From Argopecten irradians (Eukaryota > Mollusca > Bivalvia > Pectinida > Pectinidae), in contig NC_091149.1 of assembly GCF_041381155.1 (NCBI RefSeq), positions 9,440,609 through 9,504,608 on the forward strand: a stretch of 64,000 nucleotides of DNA, written 5' to 3'. The position numbers and the translations under genes are program-made. How positions within the stretch are numbered: the first letter of the stretch is position 1; each line of letters starts with the position of its first letter. Positions 59,501 through 64,000 of this stretch are shown one piece after another. The notes under the pieces were generated by a model. It did no database searches. It was not told the origin of the DNA and was given only the letters and a program-made list of their open reading frames with translations.

Positions 59501-62500
59501 AGGAATTAATAATAACCGGGTTGGACTGTATTGGTTTAAAAACCCCAAAATGAAACTGGAGGTCAGGTTACCAAAAGTCTTTGCATAAAACTTATTTGAG
59601 ATGGTGTATTATTTGTCATGATTTATAGAAACTGTTTGAGGAGCAGCTGAAGAAGCATGAAGAGAAAGTAGCTCTGATCAATCAGAATTTGGCGGCTCAG
59701 GACAATATCTTGCGAGCTCTGACCGACTGTAACGCTAAGTATGCCAGTCTGAGGCGAACCACTGTGGACACTGGAGCCAGGTAAAACACTGTATTCAGGA
59801 AACCGCCCACCAAGTCTTGAATGTTTAAAGGTCTTTCTTAAATTTGTGGACATGGTAAAAATGATGTTTCCAAACCAGGGAAAAAGAAATCTAAGTGGAC
59901 AAACTGCAGTTGATACTCATTATTTCCTACATAAATAAGAATGATAAATATGAATGACATTTGTACATTCTTACCTTCATTGACCAACTTTCTTTTTGTG
60001 TGAATTAAATTTTATTTTAAAAATTATCTGCAATTCCAAATATGACATGAATTATGACTAAGGACGATAGATTTTCTTTATGCTTAATATGTAATCATTG
60101 TCTTATCCAGATACTGTACGTGTAAAATTACATTTTTTTTTAAGAGATCTTGTTTTTCGCTCCAGAAATTGCTCTGCCAATATATATTGTATAGCCATTA
60201 TAGTGATTATTCGAATTCATCATTGTTCTAACCAGGTCGAGGCTGGTTTTCACTAAACTTTGATTATGCCAAGATAAGTACATATACAGTAGATATTTAT
60301 AACATAATGATATCCTGTAATTCCAGGCGAGAGGGAAGGATTCGGGATCTGATCAACTCTTACGACGTGTATGAGGACTTGATAGCAAAATCTCAGAAAG
60401 GGTTAGAGTTCTATAGGAAGCTGGAAGTAAACGTAACACGACTGGCCGATAGATGTCGAGGGTTGTGTAAAGTTCAACACGAAGAACGCGAACAAATCAT
60501 GAACAGATACAAACCTAAAGGTAAACTGACTGTCTAAAATTTTATTTGAGAATCAAACCTGATTTCTTATCCCACAGGTTTATTAGATTATGAAAAAAAT
60601 ATACCTCAACTGACTCATCCATAGTGTAGCCACTTTAATATCACGTTAAATCATGCAGCCATCGACAGTAATCTAAGACCGGGGTCTCCGAATCCCATAA
60701 ATCTTCACAGGTCCTCTGTTTTTGTGTTATAAAGGGCTCACTGGGCCATTAATTTTTTTGCCTGTTTATATAATTTTGTTTGCAAAACCAATATACTGTC
60801 ATTTGTTTCACTTATCAGTTAAGATAAACTTAATTTGAACAGTGTTCATGAACCTATTATCAGCTATGATTAAGTTGGGTGTTGGTAGTTTGGGGCCCAA
60901 GATTTTTGTCATGGCCCTTATGATTTTGGTTTAGGGAGACTGACGGTCTCCATGTCCTATAAACTAAAACTTGGTGTCTAAGCCAGAGACATGCTCTATT
61001 TGTTTAACATTGTTTTTTATTTAATAAGTCTACTTACACTCACACCAACTACTGTAAATCGACCATCTTTCACGACTACCAAATTTTACAATTTCTATAT
61101 CAAAACAAAGTCGCAAAGATTATCATTTCCGTATTAAAAAATTTGATAAAAAAATTCCTGTCAACATAAATGATGTAGGTATTAGTTTTCAAAGATAAAC
61201 TTTTGAAATTTATTCAGATTGTGAAACTCCTGAAAAATGTATCGCATGCGAAAGAAACTGGCTTTGTAGTATTATGAAGAACATGTTTTGTAAGAAACAC
61301 ATTGTCTGTTTTGTAGTCTCGGCTCCATCCAGACCAATGGCACCCAAGCCAGGAAAGATTGATGGCTCCGGAGCTCTGGACTCTCCTGTTTCAGGCAGAA
61401 TGCCTAGTCAGATTGGAGCAGTTCCAATGCCCTTGGATAACATTCCTGGACAATCGCCTCTGCCTAGCTCACAACCACCACCCGGCTCGGGTGTGATTAC
61501 TGGGTTTGAGGGACCTAAACTCAAGGACTTTCTACCATTCATGAAACCAAAGACATTTGGTAAGGATAATCCGAGTGCAAAGAGAAACAGAGCTAAAGAC
61601 TCAGACACAAGTTCACTTCCAGGAAGTGTTCCAGACTCTCCTGTTCATTTTCCAGGCGGGACTGGAAGTCTCCCTGGCAGTCCTTTCCAGAGCTTGGAGA
61701 TGCCTGGAGGATACGGTTCTGAGGCGGAAATGAAGGCTGCTTTGATGAGAGGTAGTGGGTCCTATTGCCCAGATCCCAGACAGACTGTGATCCAAAGACA
61801 GGACAATAAAGGCTATCCCAGTCCGGTGGGCAGTCCAGGGCTTCAAAGCTTGTCTCCAGCTCACTCGCCCTCGCCACAGCCGAGCTTTAATCCAGCATCG
61901 GTTCCCTCTACTGTTGCCGGGGTGAGCCAGCCCCACAGGAACCAACCATCTAACCTTACAGATACACACAAACTGCAACAGATCACACAGCCCCCAGTTA
62001 ACCAACAGGGACCTCAGAATATCTCGACCCATGGTCACCCAGGAGGCATGCCACAGGGACTGCAGAATGTCCCACCATCCCACCCAGTTGACCCTAATAG
62101 ACCTCAGAATGTGCCACCCCACCCAGGAAACATTCATGGACCACATAGTGTCCCATCCCACCCTGGAGGCCCCAAAGGTCTACAGAGTGTCCCAACCCAA
62201 CCACAGGGACTTCAGGGACCACAGAATGTCCCAACCCCTGCAGGAGGCCCCCATGTACCACAAAGTGTCTCTTCCCATTTAAGCGGAATGCAAATGCCAT
62301 CCCAACCCAGTATGACTAGTCAGTTCACATACGCAAATCCTTCAGGGTATCCGGGGCACATGTCTCAGGTTTCAGACCCTCACCAACAACAGACTGGCAC
62401 AAATACTGTATCTACGATACATACACCAGTTATCTCCCCTGCCAACTCTTCACCATCAGTGCATCAACATTATAGGGAGCTGCCAGCACAGGCAACAACT

Positions 62501-64000
62501 TCACAACCTGGTCAGCAGACACCAGGCTTTCCACCACAGATACAACACCACCAGCAACACCAACAACAACACCCTCCAGTATCACAACAACAGATGCAAA
62601 ACCAGCAACAAACGACACAGCAATCATATTCTGTACCACATTCAGTATCACAACAGTATCAAGTAGCCAAGCAACAACAGATACCACAACAACAATTGTT
62701 CCAACACAACAACAACAGCAGTTCCAACAGCAACAACAACAGCAGTTCCCACAGCAACAACAACAGCAGTTACCACAGCAACAGATGACACAGCAGCAGC
62801 AACAGTTCCCACACCAGCAACAGTTGACACAGCATCAATTACAACAGCAACAACAACAACAACAACAGTTACCACAACAACAATTACCACAACAGCAGTT
62901 ACCACAACAACAACAATTGCCACATCAGCAGTTGCCACAACAATTACAGCAGCAACAACTGCCCCAACAACACCAGTTTCCAAACCAATTGCCAAAACAT
63001 CAACAACCACAAGTTCAACAACATAGATCTACCCCAACTCCTCCACTACAATATCCGTCCCACTCATCAGGACAGAATGTTGTACCTGTATCTACAGGGG
63101 GTCAAGCTACTGCTCAGCAGGGGTACCATCAGCATCAGTCAGGGGGTCAGACTGCCCCTCCTCAACTACAGTATCCCTCACACTCTTCGGGACAGAATGT
63201 TGTACCTGTATCACAGGGCTACCCCCAGGGCCAGTCAGTTGGTACTTATCCTCAGGCCTCTCAGGCTTCCACGTCTATGGCTAGCAGTCAGATACCACAA
63301 TCAGGCCAGCAAACATGGCAGCAGTCGCCATACCAACAGACAGGCCGGGGTCATCCAGTACAGCAGGTATCTGGAGCAGCAATGATACCCCAGTCAAGGT
63401 CAGGTCAAAGTCAATTCACTCAAGGTCAGCCAACACAACAAGGTCAAATAGCTTCAACACAACAACAGTTATCAGGGCAACAACAGATACCTGGGCAACA
63501 ACAGCTAAGGCAACCACAAGTGCAGGGGCAACATCAGTTACCAGGGCAACAACAAATTCCAGTGCAACAGCAGTTAGGGCAACAACAGACACAGAGACAA
63601 CAACATATACCAGGACAACAACAGTTTGGACAACAACAGATGCAGGGACAGCACTTAACAGGGCAACAGCAATTACAAGGGCAACAACAGTTACCAGGAC
63701 AACAACAATTACCAAGGCAACAACAATTACCAGGGCAACAACAGATACAGGGACAACAACAGTTGCCAAGACAACAACAACATCAGAGTCAACAGCAGTT
63801 TCCAGGGCAACAACAGATTCAAGGTCAACAGCAGTTTCCTGGTCAACAACAGATTCAAGGTCAACAACAGTTTCCAGGACAACAACAGAATCAAGGGCAA
63901 CAACAGTTACCAAGACAACATCAAGGTCATCAGCAGATTCAGGGACAAATGCAAAGACAACCTCAAGGCGGTCAGTATAACACTAGTCCTATGATGGCTG
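38497..64000 (+). CDS. PTPN23: HD-PTP / tyrosine-protein phosphatase non-receptor type 23, 5' part (runs off the window)
   Basis: Endosomal ESCRT adaptor of the BRO1 family; in animals it promotes sorting of ubiquitinated receptors. Coding exons: 38497-38583, 39851-39925, 41633-41760, 42663-42789, 43583-43717, 44620-44781, 45371-45529, 50198-50256, 51127-51206, 51895-52009, 53453-53518, 55039-55178, 57005-57096, 57549-57753, 58332-58492, 59629-59780, 60327-60520 and 61317 onward. Phases all agree up to exon 18. The protein starts MEALPRMPM, like vertebrate HD-PTP. BRO1 spans about residues 8-375 and includes FEQACILYNIGALHSILGTM and GMKVSCTHFQCASWAFEYLR. The V/coiled-coil domain is about 376-710, followed by a Pro/Gln-rich linker. 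The C-terminal phosphatase domain, expected from the family, would lie past 64000. Introns 4, 7, 14 and 15 begin with exon-derived tandem arrays. Exon 18 has one frame break near 62700. Confidence 0.93.
39121..39192 (-). repeat. tRNA-like SINE head
   Basis: The minus strand has an A-box-like GTTGATAGAGCGTGG and a B-box-like GAGTTCGAACC, tRNA spacing. Lies in PTPN23 intron 1. Confidence 0.6.
39193..39375 (-). repeat. Three tandem ~58-bp units each carrying an A-box-like segment
   Basis: Minus-strand units contain TTTAGCTCAGATGGTATAGT or close variants, then TTGTGGATGCAT, without a B box. They adjoin the SINE head at 39121-39192. Confidence 0.5.
39590..39765 (-). repeat. tRNA-derived SINE
   Basis: The minus strand starts with CTGGTGTAGTGGTTATGCC (A-box-like head) and GCTTGATCCCCGG. 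About 90 bp later it contains CCGGTTTCCTCCCACACTAA, a block I associate with conserved central domains of marine-invertebrate SINEs. A decayed relative of its tail is near 57195-57245. Confidence 0.6.
39851..39925 (+). CDS. PTPN23: PTPN23 exon 2 (residues 30-54)
   Basis: Acceptor TGATTTCAG, donor CAG|GTATAT. Encodes YIHDNYGEDPALYNKACNDL and EQLRQ, the first BRO1 helices. Confidence 0.92.
39958..40115. repeat. Long hairpin with CCCGAGGCTTGCCGAGGGT tip (copy 1)
   Basis: TCTTACATG.GCCTGTCAGG and TGGACAGGGATATCTCAACC pair with their complements on the other side of a tip at 40038-40057 that is itself a hairpin (CCCGAGGCTTGCCGAGGG, then TTGA). In PTPN23 intron 2. Confidence 0.75.
40116..40890. 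other. Intron 2 sequence of PTPN23
   Basis: The first 100 bp (CCCATACTTTAACGAGAAATG) resemble the tail after the hairpin at 46325-46485, so the mobile unit may extend here. The remainder is AT-rich without features. Confidence 0.4.
40892..41105. mobile_element. MITE, AATAAGCGCCCAGGG family, copy 1
   Basis: TTCAACCCAATAAGCGCCCA at one end and CATGGCGCTTACTGGGGTCG at the other are inverted ends. The interior CTATACAGTT.TGTATAG block matches the copy at 50310-50505. Confidence 0.65.
41633..41760 (+). CDS. PTPN23: PTPN23 exon 3 (residues 55-97)
   Basis: Encodes SAVHISHDFMGCSTLKKYYA through PFTW. The donor is ATG|GCAAGT, a GC-type 5' splice site. Only this cut keeps frame with exon 4 and restores the conserved tryptophan; the nearby GTAGTG shifts the frame. 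Confidence 0.9.
42663..42789 (+). CDS. PTPN23: PTPN23 exon 4 (residues 97-139)
   Basis: Encodes EDIHLGREITIGDAKFEQAC and ILYNIGALHSILGTM, a signature BRO1 segment. Donor GAT|GTACAT. Its 3' end and donor are re-duplicated in the intron that follows. Confidence 0.93.
42790..43070 (+). repeat. Exon-4-derived tandem repeats at the start of intron 4
   Basis: Three diverged extra copies (74, 77 and 89 bp) of a unit made of the end of exon 4 (GGTTACCATGGAAAC, CAGAGTGCTGAT) plus GTACATATCAAATTCAT. GT is preserved in two copies; the first copy has AT instead. The last copy contains the telomere-like insertion at 43001. Confidence 0.82.
43001..43021. repeat. Interstitial telomere-like (CCCTAA)3CCC
   Basis: Three and a half CCCTAA units replace the AAACCAAAC spacer of the surrounding repeat copy. 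Too short to be a functional telomere. Confidence 0.85.
43583..43717 (+). CDS. PTPN23: PTPN23 exon 5 (residues 140-184)
   Basis: Encodes GMKVSCTHFQCASWAFEYLR to QMNLML; acceptor TTTCTAG, donor TTG|GTATGT, phase 0 on both sides. Confidence 0.95.
44069..44592. mobile_element. TIR element in intron 5 of PTPN23
   Basis: GGCCAAAAAAAATTAATTGT then TAGTTTCTCAGGCC at the left pairs with GGCCTGAGAAACTAAGAATT then AATTTTGTGTGGCC at the right. About 520 bp with a GC-rich right side (GGTGCGGGGGG). No ORF. Confidence 0.7.
44620..44781 (+). CDS. PTPN23: PTPN23 exon 6 (residues 185-238)
   Basis: Encodes AQAQECILEKSMIDSRKCSI to SSRKNK; donor AAG|GTAGGA. Confidence 0.95.
45371..45529 (+). CDS. PTPN23: PTPN23 exon 7 (residues 239-291)
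   Basis: Encodes EWKKRMDIKILFYQCITHYY, GRQAEEQQKAGETLAYYTAS and RDKLNECSKLAK. Donor AAG|GTAGGG. Its last ~50 bp and this donor are the monomer of the 78-bp array in intron 7. Confidence 0.95.
45530..46320 (+). repeat. Exon-7-derived 78-bp array, block 1
   Basis: About ten copies of a unit beginning GTAGGGATATATAAATGATA (intron) and ending AATGCAGCAAACTGGCAAAG (exon 7 end). Every copy keeps the exon end and a GTAGGG or GTAGAG donor. The first copy follows exon 7 without a break. Many copies carry CTCGCAG|GATAAA where the exon has GTCGCGGGATAAA. Confidence 0.95.
46321..46815. mobile_element. Hairpin-bearing insertion in the array (hairpin copy 2)
   Basis: Interrupts a monomer. At 46328-46481 a long hairpin (CTCTTTCATATGTGGATATG, AAGGATAGGGATATTCTACC) closes on AAAACCCGAGGCTTGCCGAG. 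The rest contains CGCCATTTTGAAAT, GTGACGTCACGAGGC and ends near TATGAAAGAAAAAT. No ORF longer than background. Confidence 0.65.
46816..47678 (+). repeat. Exon-7-derived 78-bp array, block 2
   Basis: About eleven copies, same unit as block 1; one copy has several single-base losses near 46980-47035. Because 78 is a multiple of three, the opposite strand is open for 185 codons (26-residue repeats), an artefact. Confidence 0.95.
47679..48397. mobile_element. Second hairpin-bearing insertion in the array (hairpin copy 3)
   Basis: Contains GTGACGTCACAATTC and a Gly-like AAATGGCGGTG motif. A 150-bp hairpin at 48247-48392 (ATACACGGTTAGTATCTT, TTTATTTTGGTGC, GAAAGCCGAGATGA) has the tip ACTCGGCAAAGCCTCGT. 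AAGCGTCTCGCTTCGAGCG lies just upstream. Interrupts the array like the first insertion. Confidence 0.65.
48398..49570 (+). repeat. Exon-7-derived 78-bp array, block 3
   Basis: About fifteen copies. One copy has AAATTAAGGTAGGG, a 5-base insertion between exon end and donor; otherwise copies are highly uniform, implying recent expansion or homogenisation. Confidence 0.95.
49827..50070. repeat. Decayed hairpin element(s) before exon 8
   Basis: TTTTTCTCTTACCCT (49828) pairs with AGGGTAAGAGAAAAAG (49937). Next to it, GACAGG.ATATC.TAAGCCTCAGG pairs loosely with CCTCAGGTTGAGATTCCCCT, with ACTCGGCACAGCCTCA as a worn tip resembling the other hairpins. Confidence 0.5.
50198..50256 (+). CDS. PTPN23: PTPN23 exon 8 (residues 292-311)
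   Basis: Encodes NEGQDIQESLRFTNDVVTA; acceptor TTTGTTTCAG, donor CAA|GTAAGT. Follows a 4.7-kb intron filled by the array and two insertions. Confidence 0.93.
50310..50505. mobile_element. MITE, AATAAGCGCCCAGGG family, copy 2 (inverted)
   Basis: Ends with TACCCTGGGCGCTTATTGGG and contains ACATAACTGTATAGATTTGC. In opposite orientation to 40892-41105; lies in PTPN23 intron 8. Confidence 0.65.
51127..51206 (+). CDS. PTPN23: PTPN23 exon 9 (residues 311-338)
   Basis: Encodes KFTQSKKDNDFVYHEKVPAL and DTLPEVK, the conserved KKDNDFxYHExVPALDTL block of HD-PTP and Alix. Confidence 0.95.
51466..51829. mobile_element. TIR element in intron 9 of PTPN23
   Basis: TTTAAAGATGCTCCACCGCT and, inverted, GGCGGTGGAGTGTTTAAA form the ends. 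An inverted copy, split by another element, is at 21165-21866. No ORF. Confidence 0.7.
51895..52009 (+). CDS. PTPN23: PTPN23 exon 10 (residues 338-376)
   Basis: Encodes GASLVKGIPFNPNDPEVSGP and DIFQKLVPMKAHEASSLY, the end of BRO1. Confidence 0.95.
52351..52940. mobile_element. Foldback element in intron 10 of PTPN23
   Basis: AAAGGACTAGATATGGTAAG pairs with ATTATCATATCTAGTCCTTT. Inside, GCATAAATTATGCAAA and a nearly exact AGAGCGCATTCTAGAACAAA pair with their complements. Almost the whole 590 bp folds into one interrupted hairpin. Confidence 0.75.
53453..53518 (+). CDS. PTPN23: PTPN23 exon 11 (residues 376-398)
   Basis: Encodes SEEKARLLRKVGVDIEAKNE and HL; donor CAT|GTAAGA. The 66-bp exon opens the V domain. 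Confidence 0.92.
53562..53735. mobile_element. MITE, family A, copy 2
   Basis: TATATTACAGAGTTATCTCC and CTTGCAGAAAGGTATCAATT at the left, GATAACTCTTTAATATGCA at the right. Same layout as 7157-7325 with about 20% divergence by eye. In intron 11. Confidence 0.75.
53740..55030. other. Remainder of PTPN23 intron 11
   Basis: AT-rich and without coding frames or clear repeats. Confidence 0.4.
55039..55178 (+). CDS. PTPN23: PTPN23 exon 12 (residues 398-445)
   Basis: Encodes QFMSSLQLDQAQLTNEQERL, PQQLLEKCAAISVR and a following helix; donor GAG|GTAAGG. Confidence 0.94.
55230..56110. repeat. ~95-bp tandem array in intron 12 of PTPN23
   Basis: About nine copies of a unit with GGTCTTTATATAGAGGTGGT, TATTGTGTTGATATTTAGTC and AATGGGACCCAAAGGAAGTG. 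Unlike the arrays in introns 4, 7, 14 and 15 it shares nothing with the preceding exon. A diverged inverted stretch follows at 56110-56285. Confidence 0.9.
56916..56965. mobile_element. MITE, family A, truncated copy 3
   Basis: TTTTGCATATTACAGAGTTA and GCTCCCTTCCCAGTAGGTAT match the left end of the family; the right end is lost. In intron 12. Confidence 0.6.
57005..57096 (+). CDS. PTPN23: PTPN23 exon 13 (residues 445-475)
   Basis: Encodes AVSNVATEVDCAIREINQLL and QEDTEAEEEFE. Donor GAG|GTAGGT; a small GTAGG(G)TCAGAGGT duplication follows it. Confidence 0.9.
57549..57753 (+). CDS. PTPN23: PTPN23 exon 14 (residues 476-544)
   Basis: Encodes KQFGKRSPNTMLPGIKKECD to SDLHRAMNAHVANLKLL and EEIQKALPSLDKEK. 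Donor AAA|GTAAGT. Its last ~40 bp are repeated in intron 14. Confidence 0.93.
57754..58035 (+). repeat. Exon-14-derived 59-bp array at the start of intron 14
   Basis: Starts exactly at the donor. Units begin GTAAGTATAAACTTTGGAGG and end with the exon 14 tail CCCCTCATTGGATAAGGAAA. GTAAGT recurs at 57754, 57813, 57872, 57931 and 58023; the last interval holds a partial extra copy without donor. Confidence 0.93.
58332..58492 (+). CDS. PTPN23: PTPN23 exon 15 (residues 544-597)
   Basis: Encodes PEDDAVVKELQRLLSKVDEM to LRDQIKNDDITSVIVTQEET and NKE. Donor GAG|GTACGA. Its last ~48 bp are repeated in intron 15. Confidence 0.94.
58493..58965 (+). repeat. Exon-15-derived 75-bp array at the start of intron 15
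   Basis: About six copies of a unit beginning GTACGATTACTGATGTAATG and ending with the exon 15 tail CAGGAGGAAACCAATAAAGA. All keep the GTAC donor. The 212-codon opposite-strand frame is a by-product of the 75-bp period. Confidence 0.94.
59629..59780 (+). CDS. PTPN23: PTPN23 exon 16 (residues 598-648)
   Basis: Encodes KLFEEQLKKHEEKVALINQN to AKYASLRRTT, second half of the V-domain coiled coil. Confidence 0.94.
60327..60520 (+). CDS. PTPN23: PTPN23 exon 17 (residues 648-713)
   Basis: Encodes REGRIRDLINSYDVYEDLIA and KSQKGLEFYRKLEVNVTRLA to IMNRYKPK, the last V-domain helices. Confidence 0.94.
61317..64000 (+). CDS. PTPN23: PTPN23 exon 18 (Pro/Gln-rich linker, incomplete)
   Basis: Joins exon 17 in phase after the acceptor TTTTGTAG. 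It encodes SAPSRPMAPKPGKIDGSGAL, a Pro/Ser-rich stretch, and imperfect 14-16-residue repeats of the form QNVPxHPGGxxGPQ (about 62010-62290). A Gln-rich part then begins. The upstream frame meets a TGA at 62786-62788. A frame one base earlier is open from 62476 to the window edge and encodes about 430 Gln-rich residues (QQQLPGQQQ-type), so one base appears missing in the CAACACAACAAC stretch near 62706. No donor site with a coding change is needed to explain it. Confidence 0.85.
62010..62290 (+). repeat. In-frame minisatellite in exon 18
   Basis: Codes for five to six imperfect copies of a Pro/Gly/Gln repeat (LQNVPPSHPVDPNRP, QNVPPHPGNIHGPH, SVPSHPGGPKGLQ, SVPTQPQGLQGPQ). Confidence 0.7.
62707..64000 (+). 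repeat. CAA/CAG-rich coding repeat
   Basis: Almost 1.3 kb in which codons are dominated by CAA/CAG, organised as GQQQLP- and GQQQIQ-type words of 6-7 codons towards the end. It stays open in one frame (first base of codon congruent to 62707) with no stop to the window edge. Confidence 0.9.

Noticed and set aside
61408..63980. Several frames on both strands over the Pro/Gln-rich exon (Thr-rich, Val-rich products)
   Set aside because: These are shadow frames of CAA/CAG repeats; only the frame continuous with exon 17, and its one-base-shifted continuation, makes sense.

Overview
The window is eukaryotic DNA from an AT-rich animal genome. It has GT-AG introns, (GA)n and (CA)n microsatellites, tRNA-derived SINEs, LTR elements and many short inverted-repeat elements. 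C1q-domain genes with a coiled coil, lineage-expanded DHHC enzymes and recurrent MITEs of this style point to a mollusc, most likely a bivalve. This is inference; no species marker is present. Nothing prokaryotic, no rRNA and no CRISPR were seen.

Layout. 1-22 kb is gene-poor. It holds MITEs and foldback elements, a dead C1q-domain gene (7.8-8.7 kb), a hAT-like 1.08-kb foldback element (12.8-13.9 kb), and a degenerate Ty3-type LTR retrotransposon (14.9-18.8 kb) that landed inside an older element-derived ORF. 22.0-22.9 kb is an intact secreted C1q-domain protein. 25.2-26.3 kb (minus) is an intact DHHC palmitoyltransferase with its CDS on one exon. 27.8-30.5 kb is a foldback element whose terminal repeat matches the monomer of an adjoining 2.3-kb, 53-bp minisatellite. 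32.9-35.2 kb is a recent LTR element carrying only a zinc-knuckle/coiled-coil coding region.

38.5-64.0 kb is one large plus-strand gene, the orthologue of HD-PTP/PTPN23 (BRO1 domain, V/coiled-coil domain, Pro/Gln-rich linker). Eighteen exons can be placed from the ATG to the window edge. The phosphatase domain would lie beyond it. HD-PTP is an ESCRT-associated endosomal sorting protein.

The strongest unusual signal is in this gene. Introns 4, 7, 14 and 15 each begin with a tandem array whose monomer is the 3' end of the preceding exon plus its 5' splice site plus the first intron bases (about 3, 36, 4 and 6 extra copies). Other points: a family of hairpin elements keeping a GAGGCTTGCCGAG-type tip while the arms diverge in a paired way, a minisatellite apparently seeded by a transposon terminus, a GC-AG intron, and a one-base frame break at the start of a very long polyglutamine-rich coding stretch.
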